Positions 1 to 10,799 of a DNA stretch of 64,000 nucleotides are shown here, piece by piece. The notes under the pieces were generated by a model. It saw only the letters and a program-made list of their open reading frames with translations, was not told where the DNA came from and made no database searches. The stretch is from Cymbomonas tetramitiformis (taxonomy: Eukaryota; Chlorophyta; Pyramimonadophyceae; Pyramimonadales; Pyramimonadaceae). The stretch lies in the NCBI GenBank assembly GCA_001247695.2, contig LGRX02027868.1, positions 1-64,000 on the forward strand, in the 5' to 3' direction. Made by a program: the position numbers and the translations under genes. Position 1 is the first letter of the stretch; every line of letters starts with the position of its first letter.

Positions 1-840
1 GCCCCCACACGGCCCACAATCACCGCCTGTGATAACTATGTTATGGGCAGTGATCTGAGGGGTGCTTGGGGGTCACACGCCTCACCTTATGCCCCCACTC
101 ACGGCCCACAATCACCGCCCGTGACAGCTTTGTCGTAGGCAGTGATTTGAGGGGTGCTTGGGGGTCGCACGCCTCATCGTATGCCCCCCAACACGGCCCA
201 CAGTCACTGTCATTGACACCTGTGTCATGGGCAGTGATTTGAGGAGTGCTTGGGGGTCACACGCCTCACCTTATGCCCCCCGACACGGCCCACAATCACT
301 GACCGTGACGGTCGTGCCGTGGGCAGTGATTTGAGGGGTGCTTGGGGGTTACCCGCCTCACCTTATGCCCCCCCACACGGCCCACAGTCACTGCCCGTGA
401 CAGCTTTGTCGTGGGCAGTGATTTGAGGGGTGCTTGGGGGCCATACGCCTCACCGTATGCCCCCCAACACGGCCCGCAGTCACTGCCCGTGACAGGTGTG
501 TCGTGGGCAGTGATCTGAGGGGTGCATGGGGGTCACACGTCTCACCGTATGCCCCCCGACACGGCCCACAGTCACTGCCCGGGACGGTTGTGTCATGGGC
601 AGTGATTGGAGGAGTGCTTGGGGGTCGCATGCCTCACCTTATGCTCCCCCCCACATGGCCCACAATCACTGCCTGTGACACCTGTGTCATGGGCAGTGAT
701 CTGAGGGGTGCTTGGGGGTCACACGTCTCACCGTATGCCCCCCGACACGGCCCACAATCACTGACCGTGACAGCTGTGCCGTGGGCAGTGATTTGAGGGG
801 TGCTTGGGGGTCACACGCCTCACCTTATGCCCCCCGACAC
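1..840. repeat. 92-bp tandem satellite, about nine copies
   Basis: Units begin with a gcccccNacacggcccaca-like core at about 1, 91, 183, 275, 367, 459, 551, 643, 737 and 829, giving a period of about 92 bp. Each unit carries the inverted pair cactgcc / gggcagtg, so each can form a hairpin. The array probably continues left of the window. Open frames through it are by-products of repetition. It runs into the 3' end of the gag-like ORF. Confidence 0.9.
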
Positions 841-1907
841 GGTCCACAGTCACCGCCATAACTCTTACGTCCGCCATAGCCTCCAACACGATTGTCTCGG
901 CCATGGAACTTCCCATCGTCCCTCCTGATGCGCTCATCCCGCCAACGTGAGGGTGGAAAGGACACACCACGCTTACCGTCACGTTGCAGGTGGCGACGGG
1001 GAGAGTCCACAAAGCCCGAAAGGGGCTCGTCGTTCTTCGTGACGGAGTCCTTGAGGGCCACGAGTGTCGAAGTAGCCGTCTCCAATTGCTTCTCGAACTC
1101 GAGAATGAGGGTCTTCACGTCAACTCCACCAGAGTAAAGCATAGTCGGGGAAGTCGGAAGTGACGGCTTGTGTTGCTTAACGCGGCCAGCACCGTGCTCG
1201 CTCTCCCAAATCTCGAGGATGTGGGCGTAGATGTCCTCGAGGTCGACCTTGGCCAAGTCCACGTCGAGCCGGAGCGGAGTGGTGACCTTGTCGTACAAGA
1301 TGGGGTCGAGGGACGCGAGCAGCCGCTTCTTGGCCATCATGTCGTCGAGCGGACCAGAGGGCGAGTTGCGGATAGCCGTTAAGCAGGCGTCGAAGTCTTG
1401 GATCAGCGGATCGGAGTCGAGCTCGGAGCCAAATAAGATGGCACACAACTCCTCGTACTCCCCAAGCGGTCGGAGAACTCGAGGAAGGAGCCTTTTCGTG
1501 ACTTCAAGCAAAGCCCGCTTCCCATCCCGCGGGGAAGCGCGTCCAGAAGCGTCCACCCAACGCCTGGCGGGTGAGTGCGGTTTCGTTAAAGATGTCAACG
1601 TCGTAAAGTGGATGGCGTTGTAGACGTTGTTGACCTCCTTGGTGGCATCCGCCAAGTCGAAGAGGGTGTCGTTGGCGGCGTCCTTCAGCTCAAATGCCGA
1701 TTGTAAAGATGTCACCAACGATGTCCATAGTACGTTGCGGTCCGATTCGTCACCTCGGAATGACGCATCTTTGGTGCCAAGAGCGTCTCGAGATGTCCTT
1801 TTGATCAAATCCACGTCCCATGAGGAATTCTGAACGGCCACGGCACGTGTCCGCTCAGGGGCCGTCAAATTAGCCGCCGGAGATGCAGGTGTCGGCCGAT
1901 AGCGCAT
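825..1907 (-). CDS. gag-like protein of an LTR retroelement, 3' end lost in satellite
   Basis: A 360-residue frame on the minus strand. Residues about 170-250 have the helical, charged look of a retrotransposon gag (MAKKRLLASLDPILYDKV, then LEDIYAHILEIWESEH), and the C-terminus is Arg/Gly-rich (RRDDGKFHGRDNRVGGYGG), as seen before a nucleocapsid zinc knuckle. No CCHC knuckle is present: the last ten codons run into the 92-bp satellite, so the true C-terminus and any pol region are missing. A candidate 5' LTR and primer-binding site lie upstream at 2365-2507 in the right orientation. Gag families diverge too fast for firm recognition; a host protein cannot be excluded. Confidence 0.45.
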   Translation of the reverse strand: MRYRPTPASPAANLTAPERTRAVAVQNSSWDVDLIKRTSRDALGTKDASFRGDESDRNVLWTSLVTSLQSAFELKDAANDTLFDLADATKEVNNVYNAIHFTTLTSLTKPHSPARRWVDASGRASPRDGKRALLEVTKRLLPRVLRPLGEYEELCAILFGSELDSDPLIQDFDACLTAIRNSPSGPLDDMMAKKRLLASLDPILYDKVTTPLRLDVDLAKVDLEDIYAHILEIWESEHGAGRVKQHKPSLPTSPTMLYSGGVDVKTLILEFEKQLETATSTLVALKDSVTKNDEPLSGFVDSPRRHLQRDGKRGVSFPPSRWRDERIRRDDGKFHGRDNRVGGYGGRKSYGGDCGPCRGA

Positions 1908-2364
1908 CCCAACGTCTCGGGAAAAATTGTGTCAAGTCAAATTCGGTTGTGAGCCCCCATGGGAGGCGTAGCGTGCGAAGAAACACTCATGATAAAAAAA
2001 TCCTATAGGTGGGTACGTCGGGGTAAGGTGGCGATGGCGCGGAGAGGAGGAACTCGCGGAAATGGTAATGGCAAAAGCAGTCAAACCTTCCGTAACTTTG
2101 AAATCCCGATTGTATAAATGTGGAAGTCGAAGTACACGTTGCGCAAGAAGTCCGTGACAAAGAGTGATCAATTCCAGTCTAAACGAAAATCCCGTGGACA
2201 TCCAAAAAAACATGTAGGGTACGCTGCAACGATAAACACAATTACTCCGTAACGACGCGTGCCTCAACCGCGAGTCCTCATAGCGCAACCATCAAATGGG
2301 GCCCCCAACGCCCCACCAAGCGGAGGCGTTTAGCCAATCATACTACCAAAAGTAGTGGAAGGTG

Positions 2365-2507
2365 CCTGGCGCACCATAACCTGTGAGATATATGGCTATG
2401 ACTATATATTGGGCTACGGTCAGAATGCTTTCACTTTCGGGTTTGCAAGAGTGTAAATAAACATACGATAGTCTCGGCTTTATGCCGGAAACCCTAAACC
2501 TGTGACA
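2365..2507 (-). repeat. candidate 5' LTR and primer-binding site of the gag-like element
   Basis: Positions 2382-2507 read tgtgagatatatgg... to ...acctgtgaca, so the segment has TG...CA ends, and it holds a tataaa-free but AT-rich centre. Directly next to it (2365-2381), the minus strand reads ggttatggtgcgccagg. This resembles the copia-type primer site complementary to the initiator-Met tRNA anticodon arm, and a closer match occurs in the neighbouring element at 4381-4393. The gag-like ORF lies downstream on the same strand. No second LTR copy is visible in the window. Confidence 0.4.
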
Positions 2508-2555
2508 CCCGTACTGTACCGAGTACTAGTACAGATAATAGGAAGTGACACACGG

Positions 2556-2884
2556 TGCGAGAAGACCTAGTCAGTCAGACAGGTCAAACAGGAAGCACTG
2601 CAACGCTCAGGGTTTCGCACTCAGAATCCCTCTCAACATACAGAAGATATAATATATAGTTCTAGTATGCTGAGTGTGATGCGAAATGAGCTAGTGTGTG
2701 CTCTGTCTCATGTGACAACCGAACTCGATCAGAGGAGGTGACAATCAGGTCAGTGAGGTAGTCAGAGGTGTCGAGCCGTATCGGTGATGACAACGGTCAG
2801 GTCGGGTCGGTGATGACAGCGGTCATGACGGGTCGGTGATGACAACTCTGATGACTGAGCTCGGACTGAATGTCAACTCCAGCA
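2556..2884 (-). repeat. 3' LTR of the copia element
   Basis: 329 bp with TG...CA ends on the plus-strand reading. It carries an atataatatatag stretch that may hold the promoter or poly(A) signal. It pairs with the copy at 4394-4722. Confidence 0.9.
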
Positions 2885-3580
2885 CACCACCTCGAGTGAG
2901 GTGGTCAGACCAATAACCAATCAAACCAAGATACATGCCACTAATCCAGTGCCAGAACCAAAATCCAGAAAGATGATGGAAATGGTGGAACTGCAGTCAC
3001 ACCGTGTCAGGGCTGAAAACCCCGAAAAGCTGGTCCGTAGACCCAACGTCCTGACACGGGCAGTAATCTGCTCCTAGTGCCACCCTGCTGTCGGGGGATA
3101 GTGATATGTCATGTCTCTGGAGGTCCACACACCGTGGCTGCAAGCTATCCGGGGTGCTTCGTCAGGGTTAGGATAAGGAGTGCCGAAGCAGGTCCAGATC
3201 CGCCCGTCACCGGAAAGACTTACTGCAGAGGGAGAATGAAGAGAGAGATCATGACTGACAGCAGCGGTGGCGCTCACGGTCGGAACAGACACTGTAAGGA
3301 TACCATGACTAATGCAGTGTAGCTAATACCATAGAGTGAGCTCGGAATACAATGTCCATATACACAATCTATCAATGAGTGCACATCATTTTCTATCTAA
3401 TACAGTGATTCATTTCTAAGGAAAACAGTAGCTAACATAAAGTAACCAGCCATAAGTAATTTTGAATATAGGCCAGTACCTGCAAAGCACAGTCAGCTAC
3501 ACAAACAACCCAAAACAGGAAAACAGGAAATCAAGGTACTCACAGTCAGATCATGCTGCTGCTTTCTGAATACCAGTAAA

Positions 3581-4312
3581 TCATTTCTGAATAACTGCAG
3601 TCTGAGCCTTACCCATGGCCATATATTGCTGGAACATCTGAATGAAGTATGGCTGCATGTCCTTGACTGGAGGAACTGGCTTGGTGTAAGGGTCTGCCAG
3701 GTTCCGAGGTGATGGGACTCTGGCACACCGAATCCAGTTCAATCTGACAAAGTCTCGGAGGACATGAAATCTGATAATCACATGCTTCACCTTCTCGGAG
3801 AGGAGGTGATGCTCGACAATAGATCTACATGCATCATTATCCAGCAGTAGAGGAATAGGTAACTCCAGGCGGGGCTGAGCTGAGGCTGTACTGATATATT
3901 CTCTGTTTCTGTTGTTCTGGAACTTGAGGGGGGTGATTTCATCTGTACTGAGTTCATCAGTAATTGTAGGAGAGTTTGGGCGGACTGAGGTCAGACCGTC
4001 TGCTGGCTTGTTTTGTTTGTCAAGCAGACGCCTGAGCACTGAGGTAGTCTGAAGAGAGGGCATGTCAAAGTGAATATCTGTGGCTGCTCTGTCAAGGTAC
4101 TGAATAGCATGGTCAAGATCGGAATCAAGGGGCTGCTGGGAATCAATACGGTGAGTAATAGAACCAAATATCTCAGTGAGCATGAACATCAGTGATACCA
4201 ACCGCTGTGCTGCTGTACTGGCTGCAACATACTCTGACCCTGTGGAGGAGACCTCAGTGATGGCCTGCCTCCCTGAATGCCACTGCAGTATCATACCAGC
4301 CAGGAATATCAC
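3581..4312 (-). pseudogene. Ty1/copia pol C-terminus (RNase H domain remnant)
   Basis: The 243-residue frame begins in the copia RNase H region. STGSEYVAASTAAQRLVSLM (about 23-42) corresponds to the conserved 'SSTEAEY' block; LLLDNDACRSIVEHHLLSEK and VKHVIIRFHVLRDFV (about 150-185) correspond to the CDN...KHIDIRYHF blocks; SPRNLADPYTKPV (about 200-212) is the 'ADxxTKP' terminal motif. The conserved catalytic residues are mostly kept, but an insertion of about 90 residues rich in Ser/Thr sits between the first and second blocks. The frame starts within 80 bp of the 5' LTR, so all upstream pol and gag sequence is gone. It probably makes no functional product. Confidence 0.85.
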
Positions 4313-4350
4313 GGAGCCAGAATAAGACCAGTGGAAGCGTGGAAGCGTGG

Positions 4351-4393
4351 TGGGCCCATAACCGCGCAGTGGAAGCGTGGTGGGCCCATAACC
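4351..4393 (-). other. duplicated copia primer-binding site
   Basis: On the minus strand ggttatgggccca lies immediately inside the 5' LTR (4381-4393) and again at 4351-4363, within a 30-bp tandem duplication that also contains ggaagcgtgg. The sequence is complementary to the initiator-Met tRNA anticodon arm, the priming mode known for copia elements. Only the LTR-adjacent copy should work. Confidence 0.7.
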
Positions 4394-4722
4394 TGCGAGA
4401 AGACCCAGTCAGTCAGACAGGTCAAACAGGAAGCACTGCAACGCTCAGGGTTTCGCACTCAGAATCCCTCTCAACATACAGAAGATATAATATATAGTTC
4501 TAGTATGCTGAGTGTGATGCGAAATGAGCTAGTGTGTGCTCTGTCTCATGTGACAACCGAACTCGATCAGAGGAGGTGACAATCAGGTCAGTGAGGTAGT
4601 CAGAGGTGTCGAGCCGTATCGGTGATGACAGCGGTCAGGTCGGGTCGGTGATGACAGCGGTCATGACGGGTCGGTGATGACAACTCTGATGACTGAGCTC
4701 GGACTGAATGTCAACTCCAGCA
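4394..4722 (-). repeat. 5' LTR of the copia element
   Basis: 329 bp, nearly identical to 2556-2884, and followed by the cacgg target duplicate at 4723-4727. Confidence 0.9.
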
Positions 4723-4735
4723 CACGGTGCGTCAC

Positions 4736-5592
4736 ATCCAGCAAGGGCGTAGCGAGCGAACCGCTTCGATTCGTGCGGCGTGCGAGGTGTCCCAACACAC
4801 TAGAAGAGTGGCGGAATAATACTTTCGGGGTGGTTGGTGGGGGGCAGGGCGGTGGGGAGGTTCGAAATGCATGCCAACTCTCAGGGTTCGGGTCTTATGC
4901 GCGTACGCGGCGGTGGGTCGCAAGGCTTAAAAAAAACGGACCGGCATAGAGATATGGCCAATGAATCCAAACTCGGTCTCGTGGTGCCATGTGCATTGAA
5001 AACAATGTAAAATATGTCCTGAAGGGTCACTCGACCGTTGGGGTGGCTTGGAGCCCCATGGAAGCATGGATCCGTCGATTTCGAAGGGGGGCTGGGGGCA
5101 GAATATCTCTATTATGACGGTCCACCCCCCCGAGGTTGGTGGGACGGCAGGTAGGGTGCCGTTGGCGTGCTCGCTAGCGGCGTGCAGCTCGATGCCCACG
5201 GCAAGATGCATGGTGAGGATGTCGAAGGACATCGGGTGGGATGTGGGACTACCGTGCCTTGCCACATCCCACCCTCGCGGGGACACCCCTAATTCTAGTG
5301 CAAAATGTTGTTGATGTAGATTGTGGTAGGTGGGGGCACTAGAGGGGGTGTGACCCGAGCATGGTTGCGCGGACGGAACAGGGCGTAGCGAGCGAACCGC
5401 TTCGATTCTTGCGGCGTGCGAGGTGTCCCAACACACTAGAAGAGTGGCGGAATAATACGTTTGGGGTGGTTGGTGGGGGGGCAGGGTGGGGAGGTTCGAA
5501 ATGCAGGCCAGCTCTCAGGGTTCGGGTCTTACGCGTGTCGCGTGGGTCGCAAGGCTCAGGCTGAAAAAAACTGGACCGTCATAGAGATAGCG
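4736..5592. repeat. pair of ~210-bp direct repeats
   Basis: About 4742-4955 and 5379-5592 share gggcgtagcgagcgaaccgc at the start and a run of A followed by ggaccg near the end, with small indels. They are separated by about 425 bp that lacks a recognisable gene. They may be degraded LTRs of a small non-autonomous element or a simple duplication; no target duplication was found. Confidence 0.65.
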
Positions 5593-5599
5593 AGTGTCA

Positions 5600-6857
5600 C
5601 TGTATACTTTTGTGCTGATGATGAGACGATATCGATATCGCTGTCGAGCGAAAGGAGGATTCGTTTTCGGGCGCCCCCCATATTTAAAAACTATGTCGGC
5701 TTTAGTATTGTAAGACATACGTCCCTAACAGATACGAGATAGAAGATACTAAGTAGAACTAGTGGCGAAAATATTTTTGTTGACCTTCTTGGTGGTCTTT
5801 AAGGGTTTTGAAGAAAGACGCATTGCAAAGGAGTGTTATAAAACTCAGTGGAGGACATATTGAAGAAGAATCCCATATTCCAATTTTCCCTCGAGCGTAG
5901 GTATGTCTTAAACCTCTTTGTTAGTCTCCGCGGAACCTGTGGAAGTGAGGCTCGGCCTTTTGCATCTTTTGGAAGCAATACGTGGAAGCAATATGTCATT
6001 ATTCCCGTGGCGCGCTGCATATTTCAATCGTCTATTTCATCCTTTTCCCGATTTTTTTTCTCTTAGATTGACGGTAGGTTTGTCGTCAGCAAAAGGGACT
6101 CCCCGCAAATTTCATCGGAAACCCTCAAAACGTCACTCTGTCTTTTGGGCTCACTTATTTCGTTATGGTCTTCGTAGGTTTTGGGATAAAGGCAAAAAAT
6201 TCTGGGAAACAAGGGAATCTGGATTTCTTAGGCGTTAGTTTGTATTTCATACGAGTGGTTAGTCAGAAACAGTATCGCGTGCGGTGAGTCCGGTCCTGAC
6301 AAAGTTCTTTTAAAGTTTGTTTTTGTTCTTCGGACATCAGAAACTCGGTTCTCCGCAGACCGCACCTGTCCATATTTGCAAAACTATATTTCTGGACCAA
6401 GTGCACCAATTGTCAGAAGCCGAACAGCACAACTAACTGCGCCTAAGGCCTCTGCGCTTTTATACATTTTTGTGTGATACTAGTGTGGCGTCTTCCTGGT
6501 TCTAATCGAGCAAATGATCCTGTTTGGTCATGTTTTTGCCCATTTATTTTTGTCAGGAGTAGCTGCTGGTGGTCCTTGGGCCTGTCTCCCATACTCACTT
6601 TTTCGGCGGCCTCGTGCATGTCTGTTGGTTAGCAACTCTATATGTTTGTTGGACTGCTTATGATCAACCTAAGCTTGCTTGCTGTTCGGGTATGTAGCAC
6701 TCTTTTTTTCTACGCGTGCTTATAGTTGCGCAGGGAAACTCCCCTTATGCGATGCACTTTACAGCCTCAGGTTTGAGCAAGCATAGCATAACAAGTTGTG
6801 AAGGCCTTCCCGCGCGGCTCATCCGGATTCGATGCTGTTACAGGCCTCATATTAACC
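5600..6857. other. intergenic, no supported gene
   Basis: Short frames only, without splice-site support or recognisable domains. Nothing repeated on a scale visible by eye. Confidence 0.5.
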
Positions 6858-7433
6858 ATGTCCGAGACTGACACCAACCCGACGGTGTCTGGTACGACAC
6901 AAGACGCGCCACAATCAAACGGCGTCGGGAAAAAGCCTCGACCACAGTCCGCGCGGCCAAGACGACCTATGTCAGCGGGGACCCGAACAGGAGTTCAAAA
7001 TGTTCTCACAGACTCAAATGGCGATTCTTCTCAAAAGTAAGGCTGCCTTTAAGGGGTTGGTGCATTGAACGGTCAGGTGGTAAGCACGTCAAGGTCAATG
7101 GTGTGGAGAATGCCTACTCCCTCTGTCTTTCCGTGGCCGATCCGCATAGCTCTGGCTTTCAAAACACTCAGCTGCGCCTGGAGTTCTTTTTTCGAGGCAA
7201 GAACTCTTTGGCGTGAATATTGGAGATCTCAAATAGCTACGGTAGTCGTCTCTGTTGGGGGCATCAGCCAACCAAGTCGTGAGACCGCTTTCGGGATATG
7301 AAGGGCTGAAGACCTAGCCCCTAGTCAACGCTCCTTAAAGTCTTCTAACGTAAAGGGCTGATCAAATGACTGGCGCGCAGTGGAGTTACCCAACCGACTG
7401 GAAATACGAGGTGCATAAGAGACTGTTGTCGAG
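6858..7433 (+). CDS. possible two-exon gene fragment
   Basis: The frame from the ATG at 6858 (MSETDTNPTVSG...) is Ser/Pro/Arg-rich (KKPRPQSARPRRPMSAGTR) and meets a donor-like aaaa|gtaagg at 7036/7037. A second exon-like stretch follows a cgcag acceptor at 7380 and encodes WSYPTDWKYEVHKRLLSR before a gag|ggtgagt donor near 7433. The phases I infer do not join cleanly, and the product is not recognised. RPQSARP-type tracts are common in ciliary proteins, but that is only a hint. Confidence 0.25.
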
Positions 7434-7449
7434 GGTGAGTGCCGCCGAA

Positions 7450-8190
7450 CAGGTGTACTTCTTTGGATTCTGGATACTCACCAGATACAAACTTTTTAAT
7501 TGTGTCGTGAGCATTAGCGAGCTAGGCACTCCCCCTTCTACAGAGTACCTCACTAGACTGCTTTGTATTTTTTTTTGGTTTGTGAAAATATTTTGAAGAC
7601 GTTCGGAGAAAAAATTGTACGGTTGTCCCCAATATATGGCATATTCTCCTGCGGCTTTCCGTCAGGCCCATCTCACGAGTTTTCAGCAGTATACTATGAT
7701 GGGTGGGAACAGTTGAATAGCCCACGTTGAAGCACACACTGGGCAAGTCGAACATTTGAGAAATTCATTTCCTTCACCTGAACATATATCATCAACTCGC
7801 CGAGAGTATAAGGGCTTCACTATGCACCGTAATCAATATTTCGGGATGTATACAGTATGAATATCGGGTACACCAGTCTTCTTGTGGGCCCATTGTTGTT
7901 GCTGAAATACAAGCAACCACAAAGCAACCACAACATAGTTCCAAAGACTAATACTGCATAGATATGTGCCACCACTGTTAAAATTTGTTTTGGTGTGTAA
8001 TGCACCGTGTTACAAAGTTTCCAACAACGTCCTCAAGCTATCAACTTAGATGTAATTTTAGCAGGAAATCTACACATGACTCGTCCGGAAATCTAACACA
8101 GTGAAGAACCATGCGTGATACATTGTTAGAAATTAACACTTCAAACGTTTGCTTCATAGTGTGTGCAACAACTTAGAGAACAATAAATAT
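7450..8190. other. intergenic, nothing identified
   Basis: AT-leaning sequence with only short frames. No splice-supported exons, RNA gene or repeat seen. Confidence 0.4.
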
Positions 8191-8194
8191 ACAT

Positions 8195-8435
8195 ACGCAC
8201 GTACGCATCAGCACGCACTTTGTGCCCACTGCAGCATCTCGCACAACACATCTCGGGTATTAGGGACGGCAGTCTGACCGGTTCACCGCCGGTCAGCTCA
8301 GGTTCAATCCCTGACCGCCTAGAGGCGGGCGTATACTTGGCTGGGCAGTTCCCAGCCGAGTATGCGCCTGAGCCACATATACAAAACATTGCACCGCATA
8401 AGCATACGCACGTAAGCATAAGCACTCACTTTGTG
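8195..8435. repeat. hairpin-rich segment between ~30-bp direct repeats
   Basis: Direct repeats at 8195-8224 and 8406-8435 (acgcacgtacgcatcagcac versus acgcacgtaagcataagcac, both running on to actttgtg) enclose three stem-loops. The first is ctgaccgg/ccggtcag. The second is a perfect T-arm-like hairpin, tcagg-ttcaatc-cctga, at about 8299-8315. The third is a long imperfect stem (ggcgggcgtatac...gtatgcgcct) at about 8325-8370. The ggttcaatccc resembles a pol III B box, so a tRNA-derived SINE with flanking duplication is possible. No full tRNA cloverleaf forms. Confidence 0.4.
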
Positions 8436-8439
8436 TTGG

Positions 8440-10435
8440 GTTAATGTGATCGCATCCACGTTGGTCTAGGCATGATATACCATTGGCGAAAATATATATA
8501 TAAGATGAGGCACTATGTTGACAGATTTTGAAAGGTCAACAAAATGCGTTTTGAAAATTCCGAGGATAGTAGTCTTAGATGCAGCTGGCATGGATATATT
8601 ACGTGGATATACACCGAACCATCCATCGAAGTACTTAATATATGACCCATACTAACTAACTTTCATGGGATACGCAACCGGAATCAAGATTATACGGCCA
8701 AATGAATTATTTGCAAATTGGTCCTTGTGGGAGGACCAAAAGGCGCTCTTGGTCCCCCCACAAGGACTGCGAGGCAGTAGCCATTCATGCATTAATGGCA
8801 TATGGCAGTGATTAATCAATTCGGTGCCCAGTTCTAGGTGGTCATCGACAAACAAACAAAACATGAATATTATTCCCACCACCTCAAATGTTGTGCATTC
8901 AACAAACAAACTATATTTTCTAAAGAAAAAAAATATTTTTAGCCAAAACATTTTAAAGAATAGATAAAATATCCAAATAATTGCAGTAGTCCATTTGGGT
9001 CCATAAACAAGCCTTTCTGAAGACTTTGTTGACGCCTACCGCTTTAAGTCTTAAAATCAATGTAAGCACGGCACTCTCGTTCATCGTAGCATACGCGCTT
9101 ACCGTTACACTGAGTTATGTGCTAGTGTCCCAAGAAACTCATACCTTACCTTACATATCACCATGTCGCCGTGACGTGACTCGTTCAAGGAATGGTATAG
9201 CACTAATGCTATTTGCATTGTAAGGCCACCGCATTTTTTACCTTCTAACGCTAGCGCCAATCTCTATGCCACATCAACGCGTTTGGAAAACAGATTGAAG
9301 GGCTGACTGACGAGCCCTTCACAATTGACAAGAAAGCGCGGCATCGTCTTGGCATCCTCGTACGGAACTTCTTTAAACGCCTACCTCGTCGAGCGAAGTG
9401 AAATTGTTTTTCAACTTCTCTTTCATTTGTTGCTATGTTACAACTACGCGCTTAGAAATTTGTTAAAGGCCTTGTTCACACATGTCTTATGTTTGATTGA
9501 TATTCACGCAAGTGCACATCTTGCAAACGCCATCGCTAGGATTAGTGAAAGGCTAACGCATCCCACTCATCCCAATCCCCCTCTCACAGTCAAGTGGCAG
9601 GAGCTGACAGGAAGGACGTTTTGCGGAAGACTACACAATAGTGGGACTCTAATCTTGATGGCCGTTCTTAGATTGCTTAGGCTCCCCTCTTCTTTGTTAG
9701 AGGTGTCATCATCCTTCTATCTTCACAAGCCTAGGCGACCCAAGCCTGCTTCTTTCCGTCCGATCACGAAGCTTTTTCATTTCTTTAGGCTGGTTAGATT
9801 AACTTTCTTGGATATCATTCTTTTACCTTGTCTGCATCTTGTCAATCTTGCATCTCTCACAACACCGCTAAGTCACCTCATCAAACCTTTTGAACTTGCT
9901 TCCATCTTGAAATGCATGTGTGTCATCACAAGCTGTACCACCTCTCTGAGCTGGATGAACCTAAGATTGCAGTTTGGCACCACCTTTATTGTCACTCAAA
10001 TCTTGCCTCTCCCGGTCTTGAAATCTAACATATGCATGCAACCGAAGTCCCACAGTGTTCCACAGTGGTTGATTGAACTTAAATCGGCCTCACTTTGTCT
10101 GGATCTTGGTTTTTTAGCCCCATTATTTTTACAAGTGAAAGACTCTGACCTCTCTCTGATATGGTGAAGCTGTCTACACACTTTTTTAAAGCTGTCACAA
10201 CCCTCAAATCCCTTACCGTGTCTCCCCTTTAGGTGTTTTCAACCCAGGCTGATAAATTTGTCGCACCTTCAAATTATTTGTGCGGCACTCGGCCTGTTTA
10301 CTGCCATACTTGCAAATTCCAAGGCACCGCTTAGTCCGGCTTGCTCTCTTGAACTAGCCAACTGTGCTGTAATTTGTGTCAATACCTGTGGGCAGTTAGC
10401 CAACTTAATACAGCAGTCTGTAAACCCAACACACA
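8440..10435. other. intergenic, no supported gene
   Basis: A 280-codon open frame at 9325-10167 exists, but its composition (Leu/His/Ser/Pro runs, no domain, no splice signals) does not look coding. No RNA gene or repeat array recognised. Confidence 0.4.
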
Positions 10436-10439
10436 TATG

Positions 10440-10793
10440 TAAACCTAATAAGACAGTCTGATAACTTAACTCGCTCGTCTGATAACATAATATGTCAGTA
10501 TGTTTACCTGACAAAACAGTCTGGCATCTTAACACACAGGTCTGATAACTTAAGACAACAGTCTTTAAACCGAACACGGCAGTCTGATAACTTAAGACAG
10601 CAATATGTCACCTTAACACACATGTCTGTTAACTGAACACGACAGTGCGCCAACTTTACAAAACGGTCTGTTAACTTAACACGACAACCTGATAACTCAA
10701 CACAGCAGTTCGGTAACTTAACGCGAAAGTTGGATAACCTTACATGGCAGTCTGATAACTTAGAACGGAAGTCTGATAACTTAACAAAGCATT
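10440..10793. repeat. degenerate 21-bp tandem repeat
   Basis: About 17 units related to cagtctgataacttaacac. Spacing between successive agtctgataac cores is 21 bp where it can be measured. Because 21 is a multiple of 3, frames through the array give a seven-residue periodic peptide (for example LSYQTVL on the minus strand, within 10269-10577). Units are diverged, so the array is old. Confidence 0.75.
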
Positions 10794-10799
10794 AATAAT

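Larger units (their letters stand above)
2551..4727 (-). mobile_element. internally deleted Ty1/copia LTR retrotransposon
   Basis: Two direct repeats of 329 bp (2556-2884 and 4394-4722), both starting tgcgagaagac and ending cagca, flank about 1.5 kb. A 5-bp target duplication, cacgg, is present at 2551-2555 and 4723-4727. The LTRs differ at only a few positions seen by eye (gacctag/gacccag; acaacgg/acagcgg), so the insertion is young. The sense strand is minus: the primer site is at 4381-4393 and the only coding remnant is the RNase H end of pol. Gag, protease, integrase and reverse transcriptase are deleted, so the element is non-autonomous. Confidence 0.9.

Noticed and set aside
5799..6238. 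Overlapping ~100-codon frames
   Set aside because: No support from composition, splice sites or domains.
9325..10167. 280-codon open frame on the plus strand
   Set aside because: Composition is irregular, with no domain, splice signal or repeat support; probably a chance frame.
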